From: JBEBVQ01 sp037190845
Lineage (GTDB): Bacteria; Bacteroidota; Bacteroidia; Chitinophagales; Chitinophagaceae
NCBI GenBank assembly: GCA_037190845.1
Contig: JBBCJI010000005.1
Coordinates: 124,001 to 188,000 of the forward strand
Length of the DNA: 64,000 nucleotides
Direction: 5' to 3'
Shown here: positions 23,901 to 33,503 of the stretch, one piece after another
Numbering within the stretch: position 1 is the stretch's first letter
Layout: every line of letters starts with the position of its first letter
Position numbers and translations under genes: made by a program
Notes under the pieces: model-generated
Seen by the model: the letters and a program-made list of their open reading frames with translations, nothing else
Database searches by the model: none
Told to the model about the DNA's origin: nothing

Positions 23901-25781
23901 ATGATTCAATTAGTGTACCTGGTTCCTTTATTTCCCCTGCTCGGGTTTCTCATTAACGGGATCGGCTGGAACAAGCTCCCCCGCTCTGCAGGAGGAGTGA
24001 TCGGCAGTATTGCGGTGCTGATTTCTTTTGCTGTCTCGCTGGGTATCTTCCTCGAAGTAAAAGATGGCGCGTCGGCTGTGGTGACTTTATTTGATTTTAT
24101 CCGTTCCGGACAATTGTATATTCCTTTTGCTTTCCAGGTAGATGCCTTGTCGGCTTTATTCCTGCTCATTATTACCGGTATCGGTTTCCTGATCCATGTG
24201 TATTCGGCATCTTATATGCACGACGACGGAGGGGTGGTAAAATATTTCGCATTCCTGAACCTCTTTGTCTTTTCCATGTTGCTGCTGGTGCTGGGCGCCA
24301 ATTATCTGATCATGTTCATTGGCTGGGAAGGCGTTGGCCTCTGTTCCTATTTACTGATCGGCTTCTGGTTTAAGAACCGGGATTATACCAATGCAGCCAA
24401 AAAGGCCTTCGTGATGAACCGGATCGGTGATCTGGGTTTCCTGGTAGGTATGATGCTGGTGTTGTATCATTTTGGTACCCTGTCTTATAATGAGTTGTTT
24501 GGTACGATTCAATCCGGCAATGCATTGGTCGCTTCCGGTGTCTATAACTGGATCGCGATCTGCTTCTTTATCGGAGCGATGGGTAAAAGCGCGCAGTTGC
24601 CGCTGTACACCTGGCTGCCGGATGCGATGGCAGGCCCGACACCGGTTTCTGCTCTTATACATGCCGCTACTATGGTGACTGCCGGTATTTATATGATCGC
24701 CCGCAGCGGTGTATTATATAATCTGGCCCCTTTTGCGCTTGATCTGGTGACCTGGGTGGGTATGGCTACCGCTCTGCTGGCTGCCAGCATTGCTCTGAAA
24801 CAATATGATATCAAAAAGGTATTGGCCTATTCTACCGTCAGCCAGCTCGGATTTATGTTTATAGCCCTGGGCGTGGGGGCATATACAACCGCTGTTTTTC
24901 ATGTAATGACACATGCCTTTTTCAAAGCACTCCTCTTCCTCGGTTCCGGTAGTGTGATACATGCTATGGGCGGCGAGCAGGATATCCGGAAGATGGGCGG
25001 ACTGGGAAAGCACATGCGTATCACGCAGATCACATTCCTGATCGGTTGTCTTGCGATTGCCGGTATTCCAGGATTATCCGGCTTTTTCTCCAAAGATGAG
25101 ATCCTGGCTGCAGCCTTTGCACGCAATCCGGCGTTATATTATCTCGGCATTGCCGGCGCGATGATGACGGCGTTTTACATGTTCCGCCTCTATGTGCTTA
25201 CGTTCACCGGTATTTTCCGCGGCACGGAATCACAGCGCCATCACCTGCACGAAAGCCCGGCTGCCATGACGATCCCGCTGATTGTACTTGCTGTATTTTC
25301 AGTTGTAGGAGGATATATTGGCCTGCCGCCTGTAATCAGTGAACATCACACGCTGGCTACATATCTGGGTGCTGCAGTAACTAATGGCGATACCGTGCAT
25401 CTTGATCACAGTACTGAATGGATGCTCATGGGGATATCCACCGGACTGGCTGTGGTGATGATCTTTGCGGCTGTTGTCATCAATAAAAAACCTTCATTTA
25501 CTCCGAATACCGGATTGGCACGTGTGCTTGAAAATAAATGGTATGTGGATGAATTGTATGATGCTGTTATTGTACGCCCATTATATGCGCTTGCCGGTTT
25601 CTTATACCGTTTTGCCGAGCGTCTGGGTATAGATGGTTTTGTGAATGGGGTCGGAAGATCGGTACGGTGGGGCGGTGAACGTATCCGGCTGTTACAAAGC
25701 GGCCAGGTAGGGTTCTATATATTCGCAATGGTGCTGGGAATGCTGGCGGTATTTGCCCTCAGCTTTTTCTGGATCCGTTAG
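23901..25781 (+). CDS. nuoL: NADH-quinone oxidoreductase subunit L
   Basis: Distal antiporter-like proton-pumping subunit (ND5). From the ATG at 23901 it has 626 residues; the TTG at 23883 is less likely. About 15 TM helices precede a long lateral helix region at the C-terminus. Proton-channel markers are GWEGVGLCSYLLIGFWF (Glu), AMGKSAQLPLYTWLPDAMAG (Lys), PVSALIHAATMVTAGIYMI (His/Lys region), and the GGEQDIRKMGGL loop. It starts 33 nt after nuoK. Confidence 0.96.
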   Translation: MIQLVYLVPLFPLLGFLINGIGWNKLPRSAGGVIGSIAVLISFAVSLGIFLEVKDGASAVVTLFDFIRSGQLYIPFAFQVDALSALFLLIITGIGFLIHVYSASYMHDDGGVVKYFAFLNLFVFSMLLLVLGANYLIMFIGWEGVGLCSYLLIGFWFKNRDYTNAAKKAFVMNRIGDLGFLVGMMLVLYHFGTLSYNELFGTIQSGNALVASGVYNWIAICFFIGAMGKSAQLPLYTWLPDAMAGPTPVSALIHAATMVTAGIYMIARSGVLYNLAPFALDLVTWVGMATALLAASIALKQYDIKKVLAYSTVSQLGFMFIALGVGAYTTAVFHVMTHAFFKALLFLGSGSVIHAMGGEQDIRKMGGLGKHMRITQITFLIGCLAIAGIPGLSGFFSKDEILAAAFARNPALYYLGIAGAMMTAFYMFRLYVLTFTGIFRGTESQRHHLHESPAAMTIPLIVLAVFSVVGGYIGLPPVISEHHTLATYLGAAVTNGDTVHLDHSTEWMLMGISTGLAVVMIFAAVVINKKPSFTPNTGLARVLENKWYVDELYDAVIVRPLYALAGFLYRFAERLGIDGFVNGVGRSVRWGGERIRLLQSGQVGFYIFAMVLGMLAVFALSFFWIR

Positions 25782-25835
25782 CAACGTGATGAAAAATGGT
25801 AAGAACGCATTAACTGCATATTGTCGAACGTAATT

Positions 25836-27284
25836 ATGATCCTGTTAGTATCTCTTATATTGGTTCCTTTTTTAGCCGGGATTGTTTCATTCCTGCTAAA
25901 AGGGAATGCCGTCAGGGTATGGGCACTGCTTAGCTCATTGTGTACCTTTACACTGACGGCGCTGCTTGCCTGCGACAGCAGCGTTACCCCTTTATTGTGG
26001 TCTGTACCGTGGATTCCGGGTCTTGGCGCACAGATAAGCCTGTATGCAGATGGGATGAGCGCTATGCTGTGTTTGCTTACCGGTATCGTGATGCCGGTGA
26101 TCCTGATCGCTAACTGGAATAAATTTACAGAACGCCCCCATGCATTTTATGGCTTATTATTACTGGCACAGGCAGGTCTTATGGGTGTGTTCCTGGCGCA
26201 TGATGCCCTGTTGTTTTATTTCTTCTGGGAACTGGTGCTGATACCGGCCTATTTCCTCTGCTCTCAGTGGGGTGGTGAAAAACGTGTCCCGGTTACGTTT
26301 AAATTCTTTATTTATACATTCCTGGGCAGTCTGATGCTGCTGGCTGCAATTATATATCTTTCACTTCAATCACAGGGCGCAGCAAACAGCTTTGCATGGG
26401 AGACGATCGTTCAGTCGGGCAAGATGCTGCCGGATGCGGAGCAGCAGTTTATTTTCTGGCTGATCTTTATTGCTTTTGCGATCAAGATGCCGATCTTCCC
26501 CTTTCATACCTGGCAGCCGGATACCTACGAACAGTCGCCGACACCGGTAACGATTGTACTTAGCGCGCTGATGGTGAAAATGGGGATGTATGCGGTGCTC
26601 CGCTGGCTGTTGCCGGTGGTGCCTGCGGGCGCTGCGTTTTGGGCAGATACGGTGATCATTCTTTCTTTGGTCGGCATTATCTACGCTTCATGTCTCGCTA
26701 TGGTACAGACAGATCTTAAGCGTCTGATTGCCTATTCCTCCATAGCGCATATGGGACTGATGTGCGCCGCCGCCTTTGCCCGTTCTGAAACCGGTGTACA
26801 TGGTATCCTGGTGCAGATGTTCAATCATGGCATTAATATTACGGGTATGTGGCTGATCGTCTCAATGATCGAAAACCGCTGGGGAACCCGTGATATGGCA
26901 AAGCTTGGAGGGATGGCTACTGCAGCTCCGCGTATGGCAATAGCGCTGCTGGTTATCGCATTCGCCAATATTGCACTACCTCTGACTAACGGGTTTATCG
27001 GTGAGTTTATGTTGTTTACCGGTATTGCTCAGAGTGCGCATGTTTATCACATAGCTTATATGGCTGTTGCGGGTATCGGTATTATACTTGGCGCTGTGTA
27101 TACGTTGAATATGGTGCAGCGTGTCGCTTACGGCAATGTTACAGAGCAAAAAGTACAGGGCGACCTGACAGCAAATGAATATATAGGGCTGGCTGTGATT
27201 ATCAGTCTGATCCTTTTCCTGGGCATATATCCTAAGCCACTGCTGGAAGCGACTTCCGGTTTTGCGGTTATGTTTATGCCCTGA
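25836..27284 (+). CDS. nuoM: NADH-quinone oxidoreductase subunit M
   Basis: Antiporter-like proton-pumping subunit (ND4), 482 residues from the ATG at 25836; a TTG at 25821 is an alternative. Channel residues are in FYFFWELVLIPAYFLCSQWG (Glu), AIKMPIFPFHTWQPDTYEQS (Lys/His) and LKRLIAYSSIAHMGLM. TM helices are evenly spaced throughout. Confidence 0.96.
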   Translation: MILLVSLILVPFLAGIVSFLLKGNAVRVWALLSSLCTFTLTALLACDSSVTPLLWSVPWIPGLGAQISLYADGMSAMLCLLTGIVMPVILIANWNKFTERPHAFYGLLLLAQAGLMGVFLAHDALLFYFFWELVLIPAYFLCSQWGGEKRVPVTFKFFIYTFLGSLMLLAAIIYLSLQSQGAANSFAWETIVQSGKMLPDAEQQFIFWLIFIAFAIKMPIFPFHTWQPDTYEQSPTPVTIVLSALMVKMGMYAVLRWLLPVVPAGAAFWADTVIILSLVGIIYASCLAMVQTDLKRLIAYSSIAHMGLMCAAAFARSETGVHGILVQMFNHGINITGMWLIVSMIENRWGTRDMAKLGGMATAAPRMAIALLVIAFANIALPLTNGFIGEFMLFTGIAQSAHVYHIAYMAVAGIGIILGAVYTLNMVQRVAYGNVTEQKVQGDLTANEYIGLAVIISLILFLGIYPKPLLEATSGFAVMFMP

Positions 27285-27347
27285 GTGAATTTGTAAACGG
27301 AACAAGAAAACAATTTAAAAGCCGGCAGTATTCCCGGTTCCTGAATT

Positions 27348-28754
27348 ATGAAGGCAATCATAGCGGCAGCAATAGCAGGTGTCATCATGATGTTTGTAAG
27401 CATTCTGATGAAAGAAAAGAAGCCAACGGTGGTGTTGGCTACTATCCTGATGTGCATCCTGTTTGGCGTAAATATATGGGAGCTCATCTGTTCTCCCAAG
27501 GGCAGTATGCAGCCTTTTTTTAATGATATGCTGCTGATCAGCCGCGACGGATTGTGGTTCAATATGCTTATGACGGGCTGTACGCTGCTTTATGTATTGC
27601 TTGTACGTAAAGAAATACAAAAGGTCGGTAACTATGTAGCCGAATATTTCGCCCTCATATTTTTCATCCTTGTGGGCGTATATCTTCTTTCCGGTTACAG
27701 CAATCTGCTGATCCTTTTTCTTGGTATTGAGATACTTTCCATACCCCAGTATATCCTGGCCGGCAGCGACCGGAAGAGCCTCAAAAGCAGCGAAGCCGCT
27801 TTGAAGTATTTTTTAATGGGCGCCTTCTCTACAGGTATCCTGTTAATGGGTATTGTATTGGTGTATGGGGCGACCGGTACTTTTGTGACGTTTGCAGCAG
27901 ACTACAATGTACAGTCTCTTGCCGTTTACCTGACTCATGCCAGCTCGGCAAATGCGCTTACGGTAACTGGTATCCTGTTTATCATGATTGCTTTTGCCTT
28001 TAAAGTATCTGCTGTGCCGATGCATATGTGGACGCCGGACGTGTACGACGGAGCGCCTACACCCTTTACCGCGTATATGGCTACTGTTGTGAAAGCAGCA
28101 GCTTTCTTTGCCTTTATCCGTTTATTCCAGCATACGTTCGGAGGCCTCAATGAACACTGGATGATTATCCTGGCAATTATTACGGCAGCTACGCTTTTTG
28201 TGGGTAATCTCACAGCAGTATTCCAGCAAAGCGTTAAGCGGATGCTGGCTTATTCCTCCATTGCCCAGGCAGGTTTTATGTTGTTTGCCGTGTTGTCTAA
28301 TAATGCCATTGCTTCTGAAGGCATTATTATCTATGCAGTCGCATACAGCGTTGCTACCATAGGAGTTTTTGCTGTGCTGATGAAGCTGAAGGATTATACC
28401 TATGATGGATTTAACGGACTTGCGCGAAAGGAGCCGCTTCTGGCATTTGTAACGACGATCTTCCTCTTGTCTCTGGCAGGTATTCCTCTAACCGGCGGCT
28501 TCATGGCCAAATATTATGTGTTGCAGGCGGCGGTTTTACAGGGGCAGTTGTTCTGGCTGGTAATCTTTGCATTGCTAATGGCTGCGGTCAGTGTATACTA
28601 TTATTTCAGGGTCATTATAGCTATGTATTTCAAAACCGGGAATCCTGAACTGCTCGCTCCGGTAAGTGGTGGCGATAAGATCTTGCTGGGTTTCACCTGT
28701 CTGCTGATCATCCTGCTGGGCGTAGCTCCGCAATTGTTTCTGACCAGTATTTAG
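27348..28754 (+). CDS. nuoN: NADH-quinone oxidoreductase subunit N
   Basis: Antiporter-like proton-pumping subunit (ND2), 468 residues and last gene of the operon. Markers are LILFLGIEILSIPQYILAG (Glu), AFKVSAVPMHMWTPDVYDGA (Lys) and VKRMLAYSSIAQAGFML. The stop is 46 nt before glyS, with no clear terminator between, so some read-through into glyS is possible. Confidence 0.95.
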   Translation: MKAIIAAAIAGVIMMFVSILMKEKKPTVVLATILMCILFGVNIWELICSPKGSMQPFFNDMLLISRDGLWFNMLMTGCTLLYVLLVRKEIQKVGNYVAEYFALIFFILVGVYLLSGYSNLLILFLGIEILSIPQYILAGSDRKSLKSSEAALKYFLMGAFSTGILLMGIVLVYGATGTFVTFAADYNVQSLAVYLTHASSANALTVTGILFIMIAFAFKVSAVPMHMWTPDVYDGAPTPFTAYMATVVKAAAFFAFIRLFQHTFGGLNEHWMIILAIITAATLFVGNLTAVFQQSVKRMLAYSSIAQAGFMLFAVLSNNAIASEGIIIYAVAYSVATIGVFAVLMKLKDYTYDGFNGLARKEPLLAFVTTIFLLSLAGIPLTGGFMAKYYVLQAAVLQGQLFWLVIFALLMAAVSVYYYFRVIIAMYFKTGNPELLAPVSGGDKILLGFTCLLIILLGVAPQLFLTSI

Positions 28755-28784
28755 ACCCGGCTTCCCACTTTTCCCGCATTCTTA

Positions 28785-28792
28785 TACCTTTG
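28785..28792 (+). promoter_or_regulatory. glyS -7 element
   Basis: TACCTTTG followed by C matches the consensus fully. It lies 8 nt before the ATG, so the transcript would be leaderless or nearly so. No TTG is seen 19-21 nt upstream. Confidence 0.5.
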
Positions 28793-28800
28793 CTCCGATT

Positions 28801-30264
28801 ATGGCAAACGACAACAAATTGCAGGCGATCATAGCGCACTGTAAAGAATATGGATTCATCTTTCAATCCAGTGAAATATACGACGGACTTAGTGCGGTCT
28901 ATGATTATGGCCAGCAAGGCGTCGAACTCAAACGTAATATACGCGACTACTGGTGGCGTAGTATGACGCAGATGCACGATAATATTGTGGGTATTGATGC
29001 AGCCATCTTTATGCACCCCACGACCTGGAAGGCCAGCGGGCACGTGGATAATTTTTCTGATCCGATGATTGATAACCGCGACAGCAAAAAACGCTATCGC
29101 GTGGATCATCTGATCGAAGGGCTTGCAGACACGCTGGATAAAGAACAAGGTGATGCACTGCTGGGAAAAATGGAGCAGCTGCTTGCGGCAGATGATTTTA
29201 CAGGGTTGAAGGTATTGATTGAAGATAATAAGATCGTATGTCCTGTCAGCGGTACGGCCAACTGGACAGATGTCCGTCAGTTCAACCTGATGTTTGCTAC
29301 GGAATTCGGAGCGGTAGCATCGGATAATGAAGAGGATAACAAAGTATATCTTCGTCCCGAAACGGCACAGGGAATCTTTGTTAATTTTCTGAATGTACAG
29401 AAAACCGGAAGGATGAAGATCCCTTTCGGCATAGCGCAGACGGGGAAGGCGTTCCGCAATGAGATCGTGGCTCGTGGCTTTATCTTCCGGATGCGTGAGT
29501 TTGAGCAGATGGAAATGCAGTTTTTTGTGCGTCCCGGCACGCAGCAGGAGTGGTATGCCTTCTGGAAGGAGGCCCGGATGAAATGGCACCGCAGTCTCGG
29601 CATCGCAGCCGATCGTTACCGTTTCCACGACCATGTGAAGCTGGCACATTATGCCGATGCCGCCTGTGATATAGAATACGATTTCCCGATGGGATTTAAA
29701 GAAGTAGAAGGGATACATAGCCGTACCGATTTTGATCTCAAAAATCATCAGCAATACAGCAAAAAGAAACTCCAGTATTTCGATAATGATCTGGATGAAA
29801 ACAGCAAGCCTTACGGCAATTATATCCCGTATGTTGTAGAAACATCCATCGGGCTTGACCGTACCGTGATGATGTTGCTGAGCGAAGCTTATGAAGAGCA
29901 GGACCTGAGTACTGACGAGAAGAAAGACAGCCGTGTCGTATTGAAATTCCCTGCTTTTTTAGCCCCGGTGAAGCTGGCCGTATTGCCATTGCTTAAGAAA
30001 GACGGCCTGCCCGAGATTGCCCGGCAACTGATGGACGAGTGTCGTCCGCACTTCCGTTGCTTTTATGAAGAGAAAGATGCGATCGGCAAGCGCTATCGCC
30101 GCATGGACGCGATCGGAACGCCGTTTTGCATAACGATCGATCATCAGACCAAAGAGGATAATACGGTTACGATCCGTTACCGCGACAGCATGCAGCAGGA
30201 GCGTATCCCGCTGGATCGTGTAAAGTCATTTGTGTTGGAGCAGTTGCATCCGGCTGCTGTGTAA
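28801..30264 (+). CDS. glyS: Glycine--tRNA ligase (homodimeric class II type)
   Basis: Charges tRNA-Gly. It has 487 residues of the alpha2 type found in archaea, eukaryotes and many bacteria, not the alpha2-beta2 form of E. coli. Class II motifs are VYLRPETAQGIFVNFLN (about 182-198), FRNEIVARGFIFRMREFEQM (about 219-238), and IPYVVETSIGLDRTVMMLL (about 341-359, with the motif 3 arginine). The C-terminal anticodon-binding domain contains LAPVKLAVLPLLKKDGLPEI. It is convergent with holA, with only 31 nt between them. Confidence 0.96.
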   Translation: MANDNKLQAIIAHCKEYGFIFQSSEIYDGLSAVYDYGQQGVELKRNIRDYWWRSMTQMHDNIVGIDAAIFMHPTTWKASGHVDNFSDPMIDNRDSKKRYRVDHLIEGLADTLDKEQGDALLGKMEQLLAADDFTGLKVLIEDNKIVCPVSGTANWTDVRQFNLMFATEFGAVASDNEEDNKVYLRPETAQGIFVNFLNVQKTGRMKIPFGIAQTGKAFRNEIVARGFIFRMREFEQMEMQFFVRPGTQQEWYAFWKEARMKWHRSLGIAADRYRFHDHVKLAHYADAACDIEYDFPMGFKEVEGIHSRTDFDLKNHQQYSKKKLQYFDNDLDENSKPYGNYIPYVVETSIGLDRTVMMLLSEAYEEQDLSTDEKKDSRVVLKFPAFLAPVKLAVLPLLKKDGLPEIARQLMDECRPHFRCFYEEKDAIGKRYRRMDAIGTPFCITIDHQTKEDNTVTIRYRDSMQQERIPLDRVKSFVLEQLHPAAV

Positions 30265-30295
30265 TCACAGATCGCACACCAGAGCGTTTCGGTTG

Positions 30296-31324
30296 TTAGG
30301 ATGTAATGGCATTGCCGTGCAGCGCCATATCCATCTTTCCCACCAGCTCTTTCAGCAGCGCTGCATCATTCCTGCCGCTGTTGATGCCTACGGCATAAGC
30401 GCTGTACTGACCCAACAGCAGCAGGCAATATTCAATCCGGGTCAGTGAGAGGCGTTTTGCCGCAGACATAATCTCCTTTACCCGTGATGGGTAAGTACCC
30501 AGGGCGGCGGCAGCTTCCTTATCGGATTTGCCCTGTAGAAAGTGTGCGCGGTATAATCTGTTGAAATGCGTGTATAAAGCTCCGATCACCAGCACCATTG
30601 GCGCAGCTTTGGTATGCGCTGTAAAATAGGCTAACATAGGGTACAATCTTTCTTTATTACCACTTGTCAGCACATCTGAAAATTCAAAGATATTATAGTC
30701 ACGGCTGATGCCGATATACCGCTCAATGAGCGCAGCGGTAAGTTCCGATCCTTCGGGTACATTGATCCGTACTTTTTCGATCTCATTGACGATCTTTTGG
30801 AGGTCGCCGCCGAGATGCCCTGCCAGAAGCTCAGACTCCTTTGTCCCGATTCTGAACCCGGTTTCTTCACCATATGCCTGTACCCAACCGGGAACCTGCT
30901 CGTCGCGAATCTTTTCCGATGTAAAATAAATGCCTTTTTCTTTGGCCAGTTTAACGACTTTGCCACGAGCATCTGCTTTTTTGAACCGGTGTTCAATGAC
31001 GAGGATAGTTGTAGGAGATGGGTTTTCCAGATACCCCGACAGGTTACCGAATTCTGCCAGTTGGTTGGCTTCTTTTAATATCACCACCTGCCGCTCTGCA
31101 AACATGGGAAACCGGCGGCAGGCATTCACTACATCTGCCCAGCTTGTATCCTTGCCATATAAGGTAATGAGGTTGAAATCACGTTCGGCGGGTTGCAGTA
31201 CAGAGGTTTCAAACCAGCTCGTGATCTTGTCAATGTAATACGGCTCTTCTCCGTCTATCAGGTAAACCGGCACGTAGGCTTTTTGCCGTAGCGTTTGCAT
31301 CAGTTTTTTATAATCTGCCGTCAT
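30296..31324 (-). CDS. holA: DNA polymerase III subunit delta
   Basis: Clamp-loader subunit that opens the sliding clamp. It has 342 residues. The N-terminal start YLIDGEEPYYIDKITSWFE is diagnostic of HolA, as are VVILKEANQLAEFGNLSGYL, the LAGHLGGDLQKIVNEIEKV stretch near 170-190 and the C-terminal helical collar with LLLLGQYSAYAVGINSG. No Walker A is present, as expected for this ATPase-like but inactive subunit. Confidence 0.92.
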   Translation of the reverse strand: MTADYKKLMQTLRQKAYVPVYLIDGEEPYYIDKITSWFETSVLQPAERDFNLITLYGKDTSWADVVNACRRFPMFAERQVVILKEANQLAEFGNLSGYLENPSPTTILVIEHRFKKADARGKVVKLAKEKGIYFTSEKIRDEQVPGWVQAYGEETGFRIGTKESELLAGHLGGDLQKIVNEIEKVRINVPEGSELTAALIERYIGISRDYNIFEFSDVLTSGNKERLYPMLAYFTAHTKAAPMVLVIGALYTHFNRLYRAHFLQGKSDKEAAAALGTYPSRVKEIMSAAKRLSLTRIEYCLLLLGQYSAYAVGINSGRNDAALLKELVGKMDMALHGNAITS

Positions 31325-31652
31325 ATATCCAGGTCAACCGGGAGATTTTTCCGGGAATTAACATATATTTAGTGTACTTCCTATCCCGCATATTGGGTAA
31401 AAAAATCCACGCTGTTTATACCGGGCAAGATACCGGTTTTTCTTTTTAAACAGGAGAGAAAATGTGCTGATATTCCTGATTCATGTCTTTTTCAGAGGAG
31501 TATTCTGCCATTTTGGGACCAGTGTATTTGTGGCGGAACGTGTATTTTCCTCCACATGTCAGCAGGTAATGTTTGTAAAAAGAAGATGGCCTGATTATTA
31601 CATTGCGTTAAAAGTAGATTTATATTTGTGTTCAGAAACAAAAAATCAAGTC
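31325..31652. other. Divergent intergenic region, holA / coiled-coil gene
   Basis: This 328-bp region contains a short terminator-like hairpin (ACCGG at 31420-31424, CCGGT at 31433-31437, then a T-rich run to 31447) with no known plus-strand gene before it, and the -7 element at 31621. The frame from 31464 to 31652 is open but lies upstream of that promoter and shows no protein-like pattern. Confidence 0.5.
31621..31628 (+). promoter_or_regulatory. -7 element of the coiled-coil gene
   Basis: TATATTTG matches TAnnTTTG. It places the transcript start near 31634 and supports the ATG at 31653 over the one at 31464. A TTG lies 15 nt upstream, closer than usual. Confidence 0.45.
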
Positions 31653-32624
31653 ATGAATCAGGAAATAAACCAGCCCGGGTATAATCCCGTACCACAACCG
31701 GATCCTGAAAGGAATCACGGTCAGACAAACACACCGAAACGTAACAATACCTGGATCTATCTTGTAATTATTGCTGTATTGCTGGGTACGAATATTTTTC
31801 TTTTTCTAAGCAGGAACAAGCTCGCAGAACAGAATGTAATTGCAGAAACGGAAACTGCCATAGCAGACTCTGCCCGGTTCGCGGTAGAGCATGATTATAA
31901 AGCAGCGTTGGCCCGGCTCGACGATCTGGTATCCAAGAATACTGCGTTGAACAATGAAATAAACGACAAGGACGGAGAGATTGAACGGATGAAGAAAGAG
32001 CTGCGCTCGATCATGGCAAAACGGAATGCCACAGCCGAAGACCTCCGTCGCGCGCGGGTACTGATAGATGAGCTGAATACGAAAGCAAGAACGTATGAAG
32101 AACGGATTGCTGAGCTGGAAGGAGAAAATCTGACATTGACCACAGCCAATACCAGCCTGAGCAGGGAGCGCGACAGTATTGCATCAGAAAGCGCTGCCAT
32201 CAAAAAGCTTGGTTCGGTGTTGCATGCATCGAATATCAGGATGCTGCCGATTGACGTACGTCGCGGAGGAAAAAAGGAAAAAGAGACGGGTAAGGCCAAA
32301 CGCGTGGATGTATTCCGGATATACTTTGATATCAATGAAAACCGGCTGGCTGAAGATGGATCCAAAGAGCTTTATCTGCGTATCTCCGGGCCCGATGGAA
32401 AGTTGCTGAGCAATGCGGCGTATGGATCCGGGATTACTACGGATGCTGAAGGCGGCGCTTTGAATTATACACTGCTGAAAGAAGTAAATCTTGTAAAAGG
32501 GAAGCCGGTAAAAGATATTACAGTAGACTGGCGCCAGGAAAGCGATTATCAGCAGGGAGCCTACAATATTGACATATATAACGAAGGATATCTGATCGGT
32601 ACAGGTAATGTAGTATTGAAGTAA
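31653..32624 (+). CDS. Membrane-anchored coiled-coil protein of unknown function
   Basis: Not a family whose function I can name. From the ATG at 31653 it has 323 residues in four parts: a Pro/Asn/Gln-rich cytoplasmic head (1-30), one TM helix WIYLVIIAVLLGTNIFLFLS (about 32-51), a long coiled coil (about 55-180) with heptads such as ERMKKELRSIMAKRNATAED, and a C-terminal beta domain with VFRIYFDINENRLAEDGSKE and a final NIDIYNEGYLIGTGNVVLK. Similar proteins recur in Bacteroidota. A periplasmic structural or spacer role is conceivable. The long hairpin after the stop suggests it is transcribed alone. Confidence 0.7.
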   Translation: MNQEINQPGYNPVPQPDPERNHGQTNTPKRNNTWIYLVIIAVLLGTNIFLFLSRNKLAEQNVIAETETAIADSARFAVEHDYKAALARLDDLVSKNTALNNEINDKDGEIERMKKELRSIMAKRNATAEDLRRARVLIDELNTKARTYEERIAELEGENLTLTTANTSLSRERDSIASESAAIKKLGSVLHASNIRMLPIDVRRGGKKEKETGKAKRVDVFRIYFDINENRLAEDGSKELYLRISGPDGKLLSNAAYGSGITTDAEGGALNYTLLKEVNLVKGKPVKDITVDWRQESDYQQGAYNIDIYNEGYLIGTGNVVLK

Positions 32625-32656
32625 CAGGAATTAGCGCTGTAGTGTCTGATCAAAAT

Positions 32657-32735
32657 AAATGTGGCGTATAGAATCCGGTAAGTACAGCAGGGGGTAAAGC
32701 ATTGTATTTATTGATTCTGGCGCCACATTTTTATT
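32657..32735 (+). terminator. Long terminator-like hairpin after the coiled-coil gene
   Basis: AAATGTGGCG (32657-32666) pairs with CGCCACATTT (32721-32730), followed by T-rich TTATT. A second pair, AGAATC/GATTCT, lies inside. The roughly 54-nt interior is unusually large for a plain terminator. Confidence 0.55.
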
Positions 32736-32784
32736 CTTAACAATAAGATAATCCCTTATTACCGGTATCTTGTGCCTGTAAATG

Positions 32785-32792
32785 TACCTTTG
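32785..32792 (+). promoter_or_regulatory. -7 element of the two-component operon
   Basis: TACCTTTG followed by C matches the consensus. No good TTG is found at 19-21 nt. The leader would be about 9 nt. Confidence 0.45.
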
Positions 32793-32806
32793 CAACTATA
32801 TTAGTT

Positions 32807-33493
32807 ATGGAAGCATTACCCGGCAAGATACTTATTGTTGATGACGAACCGGATATCGTAGCGTTCATTAGCTATAACCTTAAAAACAAGGGATATCTTG
32901 TGGCCTCCGCTAAAGACGGTGTGGAAGCAATACGTAGAGCAAAGGAATTTCGTCCTGATCTTATTCTGCTTGATATTATGATGCCGCATAAGGATGGGAT
33001 TGAAACCTTGCGCGAGCTCCGGCAAATGCCTGACTTTGAGCATACGGCTATTATTTTCCTTACCGCCCTTACGGATGAAAAATCCGAAATAGAAGGATTG
33101 AGAACAGGGGCGGATGATTATATCGCGAAACCGATCAAACCCGAATTGCTGACTACGCGTATAAGTGCTGCACTCAGGCGTGTCCGGAAAGAAGAAGAAC
33201 CGGAGCAGAAGCTGAGCTTTGGCGATCTGGAAATCAACAAGACCAAATTTACGGTACTCTACCGGGATAGCGAGATTGTACTTGCCAGAAAAGAGTTTGA
33301 GCTACTGTTGCTGCTTGCTTCAAAACCGGGCCGTGTATTTCTCCGGAACGAAATATTACAGCGGGTATGGGGTACGGATGTAATTGTCGGAGACCGTACC
33401 ATAGACGTCCACATACGTAAAATCCGCCAAAAAACCGGCCTTGACCTTATTACGACTGTTAAAGGTGTAGGTTATAAGTTTGAAATGGCTTAG
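32807..33493 (+). CDS. PhoB/OmpR-family response regulator
   Basis: Two-component regulator that binds DNA when phosphorylated. It has 228 residues. The receiver domain has acidic VDDEPD (11-16), phospho-acceptor Asp56 in LILLDIMMPHKDG, Thr in FLTALTD and Lys in YIAKPI. The winged-helix domain (about 130-228) has the typical ARKEFELLLLLASKPGRVFL, VWGTDVIVGDRTIDVHIRKI and TVKGVGYKFE. It starts an operon with its histidine kinase. The signal cannot be read from the sequence. Confidence 0.94.
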   Translation: MEALPGKILIVDDEPDIVAFISYNLKNKGYLVASAKDGVEAIRRAKEFRPDLILLDIMMPHKDGIETLRELRQMPDFEHTAIIFLTALTDEKSEIEGLRTGADDYIAKPIKPELLTTRISAALRRVRKEEEPEQKLSFGDLEINKTKFTVLYRDSEIVLARKEFELLLLLASKPGRVFLRNEILQRVWGTDVIVGDRTIDVHIRKIRQKTGLDLITTVKGVGYKFEMA

Positions 33494-33503
33494 CTTTATC
33501 GCT

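Noticed and set aside
28708..29754. 348-codon minus-strand open frame opposite glyS
   Set aside because: It covers the class II core of glyS and has no protein-like features.
31420..31447. Terminator of a plus-strand small RNA
   Set aside because: The stem is only 5 bp and no promoter or conserved structure is visible upstream. It is mentioned only within the intergenic entry.
31464..31652. N-terminal extension of the coiled-coil membrane protein
   Set aside because: It is upstream of the -7 element at 31621, and the ATG at 31653 gives a sensible cytoplasmic head.
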